From contig JAJEKV010000070.1 of NCBI GenBank assembly GCA_021234155.1, forward strand, positions 6,692,602 to 6,756,601: a stretch of 64,000 bases of DNA, in the 5' to 3' direction. Source of the stretch: Isoetes taiwanensis. Its lineage: Eukaryota; Streptophyta; Lycopodiopsida; Isoetales; Isoetaceae. Position 1 is the first letter of the stretch. Each line of letters opens with the position of its first letter. The position numbers were made by a program, and so were the translations under genes. The notes under the pieces were generated by a model. It was not told the DNA's origin and made no database searches. It was given only the letters and a program-made list of their open reading frames with translations. This document shows positions 30,436 through 40,789 of the stretch, piece after piece.

Positions 30436-32683
30436 TCAAGGTATACAAGGGGCAAAATGGGCTAACATATTAATGACTCTTCCTTCGAAGGTCGACGGAA
30501 TGCTAAGAAAAGGCCCGATCTATGAGAATCAGTGTTTTCTGTTCAAATCTCTGGTCTATTCAGTGGCACAATATGTGGGGCTATGGATTCGTTCCTTCCC
30601 ACAGGAAATGCATACAGAGGAAGCAGCTGCAGTCGGAGAAGAGTTGCTTAGAGTGTTGGAAGGAGGCATGCAGACAGTCCTTCACCTATCTGCAGGCAAA
30701 GCTTCTCCAGGTTTGCTTTTCATCATTCTAGGCAGTTTAGGGCAATTTGGTGAAATTATCGATGATGTCAGAAGGTATTCTCAAATGTGTATTGATTTAA
30801 TATGTCCCACTCTCTTTCCACGATGTCCTGACTGTACAGGCCCAAAGATAGAGCATAATCAGTTTGAGCGCAGTCAAAGTTTAAGACTGATAGATCAGAT
30901 GAAGGATAAGGTGGAAACTGATTGCAATACTTTGCAGGCATTTCTGCCTTGGGCTTACGAACAAGACAAGCTTGCACTGATAAACAATTTAGAGTCTTTG
31001 GATAATGTTGCACGTGGAAATCTTCCGAGACATTATGTTTCTAATGGTTTAATCCCAACATTAAAAACCGGGTTTTTTCCACGGGAAATATGCATTGAAA
31101 GCAAGGATCTAACATTCCTTCCTAAGGGTGATTTGGGAAGTGGTACCTTTGGGAAGGTCTGGAAAGCGTCGTGGCGTAATTCTCCTGTAGCTGTGAAAGA
31201 GTTGAATGCAGAGGAATGCTCCTCTTTCAATGATGAAATTGAGGTGTTTTCAAAATTGGTGGGCAACAATTCGCCTCACATAGTGCAACTACTAGGACAT
31301 TATGAGAGGGAGAAGATTGTAAATGATGATACAGAGAAGACAAGATGCCTTGTTTTAGAACTCATGGATAAAAATCTTAGTGCTCTCATAGGAAGACCCA
31401 AGATTGAGGTCCTTTTAAAGGTTGTGGACATCATACTACAAATTGCAAAAGCTATGAAACATTTACATGATAATGATGTGATTTATAGAGATATGAAGCC
31501 GGCTAATATCTTGGTAAAGGTAAGAGCTGATCAGAGTTTGCTTATCAAGTTGGCTGACTTTGGTGTGTCTAAGGCCAATTTTGGGACAGGCAATAATACG
31601 AGCATGAGGGGCACTATCATGTACATGGCCCCTGAAATGTTGAAAGGGGGGACTAACTACAGCAAGAAGGTGGATGTCTTTAGCTTTGGGGTTTTATGTT
31701 CCCAAATTCTTACTCGCCAGAAGAAACTTGTTGGAAATAATGTAGAACAAGTTGAGACGATAAGGGGTGAGCTCAGAGAGAGAGTTTCGAAAATGAATAT
31801 TCCTGTGAGACTGAAGAATTTGATAGATCGTTGCTGGGAATATGAGGACTCTCAGCGTCCGACATTTGCAGAAATTTGTGACGAATTATGGGGCATCAAG
31901 AAATATCTCTTGATTTCAGAAATTGGCATCATGAAAAACTTAACCAGACATTTAGGATTCCCAATCAGCTGGTGCAAATGTCTTAGTGTCCCTGTGATGC
32001 CTAGAATTTTACCTCGCACTCCTGGACGACTAGCTTATATTGTTAACCCCCGTATGTTTAAGAATTCTTCTGTCAAAGGACTTCCTGTCGACGGACTTTC
32101 TGTCAAAGACTTTACAATTCTTTGCTTAGAGCTTGTCAATGGGGAGGTTGAGATCATTGAGCCGTATCAGACGTTAAAGAGACCGTTCACAGATGGTGAT
32201 GGTGTAGTTCCTCAAAATATAGGATTTGAAAATGGTTCGCAAGATCTAGGAATACTTGGGCACTTCAAAAAGCTTTTAATAAATCAAGGAAAAAAGCTCG
32301 ATCTTTCCCTTGGGATTGGCGTTACTGGCAAATCTACGTCAGACCAAATTATGTTTATAGTAAATTTTCTGAAGATCTACCCAATCTTTAACGGCATTTA
32401 CATTCACGTACGTAAAGAAAATCCTGTTGGGGGGTATGAAGTGGAGCAGCTGTTGGAAGAACTCCGGCAAGCACTGCCTGGCTTTAACGTTGCTGTAGAT
32501 ATGGAGTTGGTCCATATGAAGTTGGTCAATCGTTCCTCATATGATCGAATCTTTCTTTTGGAAGAAGATAAAGACTTGTACGATCTAACAATGATCCCCC
32601 CAGACACTTACATAGCTATAGGCCAGGGATCAAGTGTGTTGAAACTTTTTTCCCCTTCTAGTCCGGAAGCTTCCTACATCTAA
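30404..32683 (+). CDS. TKL-like protein kinase with N-terminal helical and unknown C-terminal domains
   Basis: This is an intact single-exon frame of 759 residues from ATG 30,404; an in-frame TTG six bases earlier is not needed. Residues 1-230 look all-helical, with Leu-rich segments, comparable in layout to the bundle preceding the kinase domain in MLKL-type plant proteins, but I cannot assign a family. The kinase domain spans about 236-500. The glycine loop is LGSGTFGKV (244-252) and the lysine is K265 in VAVKEL. The catalytic loop is YRDMKPANIL (D363, K365, N368), with Tyr for the usual His. DFG starts at 385, APE ends at E411 and RPTF is near 492. All catalytic residues are present, so it is likely an active Ser/Thr kinase. 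Residues 505-759 form a domain I do not recognise, also present in the neighbouring duplicate. There is no signal peptide, so it is probably cytoplasmic. Confidence 0.9.
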   Translation: MASFFKAGKANQGIQGAKWANILMTLPSKVDGMLRKGPIYENQCFLFKSLVYSVAQYVGLWIRSFPQEMHTEEAAAVGEELLRVLEGGMQTVLHLSAGKASPGLLFIILGSLGQFGEIIDDVRRYSQMCIDLICPTLFPRCPDCTGPKIEHNQFERSQSLRLIDQMKDKVETDCNTLQAFLPWAYEQDKLALINNLESLDNVARGNLPRHYVSNGLIPTLKTGFFPREICIESKDLTFLPKGDLGSGTFGKVWKASWRNSPVAVKELNAEECSSFNDEIEVFSKLVGNNSPHIVQLLGHYEREKIVNDDTEKTRCLVLELMDKNLSALIGRPKIEVLLKVVDIILQIAKAMKHLHDNDVIYRDMKPANILVKVRADQSLLIKLADFGVSKANFGTGNNTSMRGTIMYMAPEMLKGGTNYSKKVDVFSFGVLCSQILTRQKKLVGNNVEQVETIRGELRERVSKMNIPVRLKNLIDRCWEYEDSQRPTFAEICDELWGIKKYLLISEIGIMKNLTRHLGFPISWCKCLSVPVMPRILPRTPGRLAYIVNPRMFKNSSVKGLPVDGLSVKDFTILCLELVNGEVEIIEPYQTLKRPFTDGDGVVPQNIGFENGSQDLGILGHFKKLLINQGKKLDLSLGIGVTGKSTSDQIMFIVNFLKIYPIFNGIYIHVRKENPVGGYEVEQLLEELRQALPGFNVAVDMELVHMKLVNRSSYDRIFLLEEDKDLYDLTMIPPDTYIAIGQGSSVLKLFSPSSPEASYI

Positions 32684-33286
32684 TATCCAAACCGGAACAT
32701 GCACTAGAATTTGTATAGTTTTCTTATTAGTAGGTTCCATCTTCCAACACTTTTACTTGTATTGTCATAATACTCAATGCAAACGTGACATAATTTAAAA
32801 TATAAGTTAAATACAATGTTTTATACTGGTCTAAAGAAACGATCTGTCATCAACATTGTATTTCATATTTCTCTATGCCAAAAGCATAGACAATCCTTGC
32901 CAAAGTAATGAGTCTCCTATGCTCTAAAATATAAGGTGGAAGATTCATCTAAAAGAAATGCCAAAAACTTGATTAAACAGGCAGGCATACACAGACCTCA
33001 TTTGAAGAAGGAAAAAAATTTGTGTTGCGTCGATAACACATGAAATGGCAGCGTAAAGAGCCATGTAGTAATATGGGTCCTCAATTCATCTGATATATAC
33101 CATCATTGTAGCTATAAACGTAGCAGCATACTGCAAGAGTTGAAGGAACTAGTGAAAATTAATAGCATAAATAGACGAAAAAACTATTACCTCAGACGAA
33201 AAAAGTGAAGTTGAGGTGCTGCTCTTTAGGATTCCAAAATAACAAATCGAAATAGATAAGCGCCATGCAACAAACAAGATAAACAC
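32684..33286. other. Spacer between the kinase gene and its duplicate
   Basis: It is AT-rich, has no gene and does not match the kinase upstream region. The duplicate therefore did not bring the original promoter or N-terminal exon sequence with it. Confidence 0.6.
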
Positions 33287-34621
33287 ATGGAAAATGCCCC
33301 TCTTTCAATGATGCAAATTGAGGTGTTTTCAAAATTGGTGGGCAACAATTCGCCTCACATAGTGCAACTACTAGGACATTATGAGACGGAGAAGATTGTA
33401 AATGATGATACAGAGAAGGCAAGATGCCTTGTTTTAGAACTCATGGATAAAAATCTTAGTGCTCTCATAGGAAGACCCGAGACTGGGATCCTTTTAAAGG
33501 TTGTGGACATCATATTACAAATTGCAAAAGCTATGAAACATTTACATGATAATGATGTGATTTATAGAGATATGAAGCCAGCTAATATCTTGGTAAAGGT
33601 AAGAGCGGATCAGAGTTTGCTTATCAAGTTGGCTGATTTTGGAGTGTCTAAGGCCAATTTTGGGACAGGCAATAATACGAGCATGAGGGGCACTATCATG
33701 TACATGGCCCCTGAAATGTTGAAAGGGGGGACTGACTACAGCAAGAAGGTGGATGTCTTTAGCTTTGGGGTTTTGTGTTCCCAAATTCTTACTCGTCAGA
33801 AGAAACTTGTTGGATTTAATATAAAACAAGTTGAGACGATAAGGGGTGAGCTCAGAGAGAAAGTTTCGAAAATGGATATTCCTATGAGACTGAAGAATTT
33901 GATAGATCGTTGCTGGGAATATGAGGACTCTCAGCGTCCGACATTTGCAGAAATTTGTGATGAATTATGGGACATCAAGAAATTTCTCTTGACATCAGAA
34001 GCTGGCAATGGCATCGTGCAAGACTTAACCAGATATTTAAGATTCCCAATCAACTGGTGCAAGTGTAGTGTCCCTGTGATGCCTGAAATTTTACCTAGCA
34101 CTATTTCCCCTTTTGGAGAAAAAATTTATATGGTTAACCCACGTATCTTTCAGAATTCTTCTGTCAAAGGACTTGCTGTCGACAAATATTTTAACTATAG
34201 AATTCTTTGCTTAGAGCTTGTCAATGGGGAGGTTGAGATCATTGAGCCGTATCAGACGTTAAAGAGACCGTTCACAGATGGTGATGGTGTAGATCCTCAA
34301 AATATAGGATTTGAAAATGGTGCGCAAGATCTAGGAATACTTGGGCAATTCAAAAAGCTTTTAATAAATCAAGGAAGAAAGCTCAATCTTTCCCTTGGGA
34401 TTGGCGTTACTGGCAAATCTACGCCAAACCAAATTATGTTTATAGTAAATTTTCTGAAGATCTACCCAATCTTTAACGGCATTTACATTTACGTACATAA
34501 AGGAAATCCTCTTAAGGATGAAGTGCAGCAGCTGTTGCAAGAACTCCGGCAAGCACTGCCTGGCTTTAACGTTGCTGTGGGTCGTTCTTATAATATGATG
34601 AATCGTTTCGCAAGAAAATGA
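33287..34621 (+). CDS. 5'-truncated kinase duplicate lacking the ATP-anchoring N-lobe
   Basis: 33,294-34,579 is a direct duplicate (well over 90% by eye) of 31,214-32,498 and remains open for 444 codons from an ATG at 33,287. It begins at the helix-C region (IEVFSKLVGNNSPHIVQLLG), so the glycine loop and the VAVK lysine are absent. YRDMKPANIL, DFG and MAPE are intact. The duplication boundary has one extra base (atgcaaattgagg against atgaaattgagg). The C-terminus diverges after FNVAV and stops 16 residues later, losing about the last 60 residues of the parent. It is either a pseudogene or a catalytically dead decoy; the preserved 444-codon frame makes the second worth testing. Confidence 0.6.
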   Translation: MENAPLSMMQIEVFSKLVGNNSPHIVQLLGHYETEKIVNDDTEKARCLVLELMDKNLSALIGRPETGILLKVVDIILQIAKAMKHLHDNDVIYRDMKPANILVKVRADQSLLIKLADFGVSKANFGTGNNTSMRGTIMYMAPEMLKGGTDYSKKVDVFSFGVLCSQILTRQKKLVGFNIKQVETIRGELREKVSKMDIPMRLKNLIDRCWEYEDSQRPTFAEICDELWDIKKFLLTSEAGNGIVQDLTRYLRFPINWCKCSVPVMPEILPSTISPFGEKIYMVNPRIFQNSSVKGLAVDKYFNYRILCLELVNGEVEIIEPYQTLKRPFTDGDGVDPQNIGFENGAQDLGILGQFKKLLINQGRKLNLSLGIGVTGKSTPNQIMFIVNFLKIYPIFNGIYIYVHKGNPLKDEVQQLLQELRQALPGFNVAVGRSYNMMNRFARK

Positions 34622-37600
34622 ATTGTCCGATGAGTACGTATCTCCCGCTTTTTTTTATTTTATTATATAAGATAAGATAGGTTTCTAATTTCTTGCTTTT
34701 CTAAAAACGTATAGGATAATGCAGATCTATTAACTATTAACGTTAGAGGTTATTTAAATCCTTGCCCTTATTGAAGTTGCTTAATTTTTTGTCGGGTATT
34801 TTTTTTATGCCACGCTTATTCATAATGGCTATAATCTGTTTTCCCTTCTTTTGCAGCGAAAGTGAACAAAACATATCTGAGGGTAGGTATGCCATCATCG
34901 CTAGGTGGAATGGATAGTCATTTAGGCGGCATCATGGTATGGCACAAGGTTTAAAGTTGTTGGTTGTGTTACTAACAAAAAAAAAAAATAAATAAAAAAA
35001 ATATTAACCTATTGTGAATTGCCCATTGAAAATTTTCTGTTGATGTTATATGTATGGTGTTCAATATGAGATGAAGCATAAGGATAGTGTGTATTATTCA
35101 GCTTTAGAGCATGATCGTTACCATGCTTCATTGCAGAAGCTTCATAATCATTGATAGAACTCATCACAAAATCTTCACATCCATCTTACTGGAATTTTAA
35201 CCCCGTGAACCAGCTGCCCAGACATAGGAAAAAATTGAAGCTCTGGGCCTAGCCCTCACATTCTACTCTCCCACCATCTACCCTGTGCCATCCGAAACCT
35301 TCAAATAGAAACAGAAAGGGAAACTCAAGAACAAGGGACGACATTCTACTCTTTTGCCATCTACCTTGCGCCATCTCAAACCTTCAAGTGGGCATTGCAT
35401 ATTCAGTGGTACAAAAATAATATTCCATCAGGAGTTTGCCTTTGGGGCAATCCAAAAGTTACAAATGACTGAGCAGCCATGTGAAATCCTTGTTAGGTAT
35501 TATGGCTCTTTATTGTATTGTTGTTTAACAACTCCTAGATGGCAAAATATCACGTCGTATTTCCTGATGAATTTTGAAAGGTAGTTGGATGTGTCCATGC
35601 TCAATGTTGCAAAACTAACAATTCAATTTAATGTTTATAGACTTTTACATCTATCACACCATATATAATCATACATCAATGTTATATGTGGTGCACGTGT
35701 CTATTCCACCTACATTCTAACGGTTGGTTTCTAGCTTCGTGTATGGCTTCATGAATTGATAAAAAAAAAAGAGAGAGATGAGAAAAAGGAGAAAACTAGC
35801 AATAGGGCAGGCTTGGGTGCATGGTCTGGGGAAAGAAGGTAGGCAAATCTTGAAGCTAAACGAAGATATAATTTGACATAGATGTTGAGGATGCAATAAA
35901 TCACGCTTCTAGAGTCTAAACAAGCAACACAAAACCAAAACACCCCAAACACCCTGGTCAAATAAGAAGCAGAGAAACTCAAGTGGGTCTATCAAATGAT
36001 GCATATATCATTCAATCAATTCGACAAATTCTAACCAACTTGAAAGGAAAGGAGAGAAAGAAAGTGCAAAAGGTGAAGCAAGTCCTAACTTGGTAGGTCC
36101 TAGAATTGCAAAGATTCAAATGATTAGAACCAAAACAATACAATACCATGTAATTCCTATATAACCTCTAACTGCAAGGCTCTATATTACCATTTTAACG
36201 CAGCAACCTTCCGCTACTATTGTCGAAAGAATTACCATCCTCCAAGATCAAGAAAGAAAAGTGGGAACAATTATTTTCTTTACAGAGGCTCAAAAAGAAT
36301 ATAGGCTAGAGAAAACTTGAGAAACATGCAATATATGGCTTACACAATCTCTCAATTAGATGAGAGCAAATGAATGAACTAGTACATTTAAACTAAGCAA
36401 AGTGGTAAGGCCACAAAGATTGCATCTAACTGGGGTCAAGAAGGTCCATCAAATCTACCTCGGCCTAAATGGAGCAACAACTTAACTTAGATGACTAGAA
36501 ATAAATAACTTCAAGTTGTATAAAAAAAGACCATAAGCCGATATCTATTTTTTAAATTTGGTTTTTCCAGTTTGGCAGGAAACTTTTTGGAATTTTTGAT
36601 AAGCTATTTTCCTAAGGTTTGGAAGGTTTTTAGTTATCGAAAAAACTTCTCGACCTTCCAGATCATTCCCTAAGGGCTGCCATGATTTGCCTGCATAACC
36701 GAGTTAGGGCTTGCCTTGATGAAGGTTGAACTGTGAGTAAGGATTTATGAAGAATAGATGGAAACCCATGAGCAAGCTTCAACATCACAACAAATTCATC
36801 TTCAGCTTCATTATGATTTGGTTATTTCGTATGCTCGTCATCTCCATGTTAATCACAACAAATTCATCTTAAGCTAGGGGTGCAAAGCTCCTACCATTGT
36901 GGCCTCAGAGTTATCCACAGTTCACTCAGACATCCTATTCCTTTTGTAAAAATAAAAGATGTGAAGATTGTCCTCCTCCTATTCACTAGGACTCCTTGCA
37001 AGTAAGTCTTCAAATGGGGCTCTTGCAATCTGCATCTACCTCTGTAATTTTCAAATCCAAATTAGTCTTGAGACCTACCTTCTATTATGTATATTAGTGT
37101 TCGTATTTGTCTCTTGACTTTGGCAACCTCATAACACCAAGTGATAGGGGCCTGGGTACTGAGGGGACACATTTCTCACAGACAAACAAAATTATTGTTC
37201 TTTCTCAGAGATTTCTAGTTCTTTCCTACATGTCATGTTCAGGATTCCTCATCTGATGCATGCTTGCTATGGAAGGAGCTCCTTTTGTTACCCATATCTG
37301 GATCACTACTTCTTATGAAAAGCACGATGTAGTTTTCAACAAAGCACATTGTTCTCTCAATTATCATGAGTATTGTGGCATTCAACAAGTTTTTCTGCAC
37401 CACATTAGGCTTGTTTGCATTCTGGAGTTATATTTCATGTTCATGCAGTTATAATCTGGATGTGTATTTGTTTCATAATGATTTCAAATTTGTTCTATTT
37501 TTACATGTGTTGCAGTTGGCGATGGATGGAGCCATGCATATTGCCACAACATGGAAGCCGAGTAGATAAGATAGTAACCTAGGTTAGCATTTTGTCCATG

Positions 37601-38283
37601 CTTGCAATAAGTGTGTTGAAGCAATTTCGGTAGATGCATGCATTCGGGTTATGGAAAACCATCTTTTATTAAGAGAAAAGCATGGTTTTCCTGAAATTAG
37701 AGAAGTTGAAAAAAAAAAAAGTATAGGGGTTTGTGATTGTACTTGAAGGCATGTAAGTATGGGCTTTTGTGAAATGTGTCATCTTTTATTTACTGCTTAA
37801 TACGTGTCAGGATGCAGACATTAACACTACAGTTGTCAGGCGATGGACCAAAAATAATGCATTTAAACTATTCATTTTAAAATTCATATAAAATCAGTGG
37901 CTCAAAATTCAACAAAATCCTTCCTACAAGTTCATATATAGCAGTCATATTCCACATAAAAAATACTTAAAAATCTATCTACCTCCATTCTTGGAAGTTA
38001 TGCTTATGTGAATCCAAGGGGGTCATGCCAAGACTGCCTTATATTTACATAAGGTAAAACTGTCTTAATGAAATGATTCTTTTTTATTTTTTTCAGTATT
38101 TTCTTATTTTTCTATGTAAGTTAGAGAATACAATACAAAAAACTGCACCTCATTCCGAGGTATGAGAAGGAAGATAGGGTTCTTCGAACATGACATGGTC
38201 AAAATTGTTTTCTGTCTTCAGTGGACCAATAATGGTTCCCAGAAGGTTGTTCTCGAATCAAATCTTTAACTTTTTCCAATAAA
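34622..38283. other. No recognisable gene
   Basis: I see AT-rich non-coding DNA with A-runs (34,978-35,000 and 35,760-35,771), a short two-copy repeat at 35,259-35,391, and scattered short frames (for example 37,260-37,454) of no recognised family. Confidence 0.45.
35259..35391 (+). repeat. Two-copy direct repeat, unit about 47 bp at 83-bp spacing
   Basis: cattctactct, ccatctacc, gccatc and aaaccttcaa recur in the same order at 35,259-35,305 and 35,342-35,391, separated by unrelated purine-rich DNA. Confidence 0.65.
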
Positions 38284-38312
38284 CTAGAAACGTGTGCCCG
38301 GCGATGCCGGGC
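38284..38312 (-). mobile_element. Helitron-type 3' terminus, second element
   Basis: Plus-strand A|CTAGAAACGTG is followed by the hairpin tgcccggc/gccgggca. On the minus strand this is a Helitron 3' end (hairpin, short spacer, CTAG, flanking T). No 5' end of its own is evident. Either it shares the 5' end at 53,563, or its right part lies elsewhere. Confidence 0.6.
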
Positions 38313-39469
38313 ATTAGTCGTGGACATGTGGAATGGTAAGTGAAAATTTTAATGTATTTGTACCCATAGATGTAATGCAATACCAAGTATGAAGGGCTGA
38401 AAATGTAGTTGTGTCTACAGATGTAAAGGAGTGTCAAGTGTGAAGGCTTTAGGATTTAGGGTCTTTGAGAAACTTGATAAGTAGCCGTTTGAAATTATGT
38501 AAATGTACTTGATACATATTCATATAATATCATATCTACACAAAGAAATCCTAAACCTAAAAGCCTAAATGTGTAGTATGATGGATGATTCATAGCATTG
38601 TATGCTCCATCTGTGTTGCATCTTCTGAGTTGATCTAACCCCAAAGTCATTATCCCCTACACCCTAAACTTGTAGACCTTAACCTCTTTAACCCTAAATG
38701 TGTGATTTGTCGAATATGTTTGACATGCATATGGTTAGATTTTTATTTAGTTATTTAAGTACTGCTACCTTTTGCAAAATTGTTAAAAACCAAGGTAATT
38801 CGCGTTGCCACTTGCAATTAGTAGCGTTCTCACATATATAACTATGTCATGTGCCTTTGCATTAATTTCCTAACCATTCTCATACCTAGAGCCTTTTGGG
38901 TAATTTATTAAACATTCAATCCATTGGGCATTGATAAATAAAATATGTGACCTGTTGGTTATCATTTTGTCAAGGAAATGGAGAGTTTGATATCATGTTT
39001 TTTTTCACTCCTCTGCGCTTGCATTATTTACTACTACAATGCTGACTTCTGCACATTGCAAATAAGTTGCCTTAGGAAATTTTGCATTTTTCTGTAGTAA
39101 AACATTAATGCGGGAAGAAAACAAAAGATACAAAGAACAATTAAGCAAAAAATTCAAGAGAAAGAAACAGTTCCACAAAAGCAATGGGCAACAGAATAGC
39201 ACTGATCAAATCCCTGAGCGAAAACAGCCTTAAGAAATTAGGCCAGCAACCCTGTATATTCTTCTATACAAAGGCAAAAAACAAATCTAACAACCAAACT
39301 TTTGATGCTGTGTCAATTGCCCATTAACTATGTCGACCGCTACTATAGCATAACTGAGCTCATTTTGATTATGGAAGCAGTATCTAGCAAGAACCACACC
39401 TAAGCACTTTGGCTGCACAAGCTTTATTAGTGTGCAAATTTGTATGCAAACTTGCACAAAATCTGTCGA
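38313..39469. other. No recognisable gene
   Basis: AT-rich. ccctaaac-type runs near 38,540-38,700 (aaaccctaa-like, telomere-like spelling but not tandem) are the only noticeable texture. Confidence 0.4.
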
Positions 39470-39760
39470 TCAGCTTCATTTAATGGTGATGCACATCCTA
39501 GCACAAGGCATTATCTCAGCCCATCGGGTTAGAGCATTGCGGCCCGACCATCCTCGTCACCTCTTGGCCAACTTTCAAGATGCCCTTTTACAGGTTTGGG
39601 ACATGGCAACTATCTGAAACGAACCCCCTTCTTCGTCCAGAAAGACCTGACCCCAGCGCAGCTCTGCAGACGGAAAGAAGAATTATGTCATGTGCGCGAG
39701 GCTCGCCTACAACGAAAGTGGCCCGTTTATAGGGGAGGTCAAGCGATCATTCGGGATTAG
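39470..39760 (+). pseudogene. Possible LINE ORF1-like fragment
   Basis: A GC-richer island encodes SAHRVRALRPDHPRHLLANF. In a second frame (39,627-39,760) it encodes PFFVQKDLTPAQLCRRKEEL and KWPVYRGGQAIIRD. The layout of a basic nucleic-acid-binding segment followed by DLTPAQ…R…G.RG…I recalls the C-terminal end of L1-type ORF1 proteins. The match is by general pattern only, and another retroelement origin is possible. Confidence 0.35.
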
Positions 39761-40650
39761 TGGCCATCTGACCCATGGGCAGTTATCGCATTCTCCTTTC
39801 ATTCTCCTTTCTGTAGACTTAATATGTGTAGTTCAAGGTGGTAAATAAGTTCCTTGCTATATTGCATCTAGATGTTTGTCTAAGATGTGAAATTGTAGTT
39901 TCAATAAAGCTTTTCACTCTTTTAGCTAATTTTCCGTTCGTTGCATCTAACTTTTCTTATGTTCGTTGCATCTAACTTTTTCTATGAACCATGCTGGTTA
40001 CTTTCTTAGAAACATTTTTGTTGTAAACTTGCTTCTAAAGACCAAAGAATAATGCAATTTGGGTTTAATTTAAGATATATTGCATGAGATGCACGTCCAT
40101 CACCTTCACCAAATTGGAAGTTCTTGAGGTATTTGTGATACGGCTTAGGTGATGAATAGTTTATCTCTTTGTATTCTGTCTCCATCCATAAGTTTTCAAA
40201 GGCGACACATAAGGTCTACCATGCATGCGCTAAAAAGCAGCATGTTTGTAGTCTTTCAATGGCATGCTGAAAATTTCAATGTCCATCTGCAAGATAACAT
40301 ACAAATGTACATGAGGAGCTGCAGATGGACATTCTACTTCTTTAAGATAATTGAAATTAAGGAAACAGAATAGAATGTCGCTGGGCTTTTGAAAGACATT
40401 TTTATAGTCAAATAATGACCTCTACTATTTGGTATGCTGGGCTTTTGTAAGATATTCTTATTGTCAAATCACTATTTGAAGTCTTATCCAACGTGGATTG
40501 CAAGAGCCCATTGAAGTGAGTGAACTTGCGAATAGAATTGCAATTGCAGGAAGGTATACTTCTATATAAACTTGTCTAGATATATATAGTTGTTATCATC
40601 TTCAATCCATACAACTTGATGTTTGATTTTATGCTGAAACTATGATTTCA
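39761..40650. other. No recognisable gene
   Basis: AT-rich sequence with a two-copy repeat of gttcgttgcatctaactttt near 39,936-39,982 and two similar blocks of ctgggcttttg.aagatatt near 40,381-40,470. No gene is visible. Confidence 0.45.
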
Positions 40651-40789
40651 CTAGTTAAGGTGCCCAGCATTGCTGGGCATAGCTAAGAACTGTGAATGAT
40701 ATACTGGAGCAATTATTAAATGGATTCATGTTTTTAAAATTAGATAATCAAGAGCATTCGACCACATTTCGCACTTCCCCTTACCTTTT

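Noticed and set aside
38540-38710. Interstitial telomeric repeats from ccctaaac-like words
   Set aside because: The words are scattered and not in tandem.
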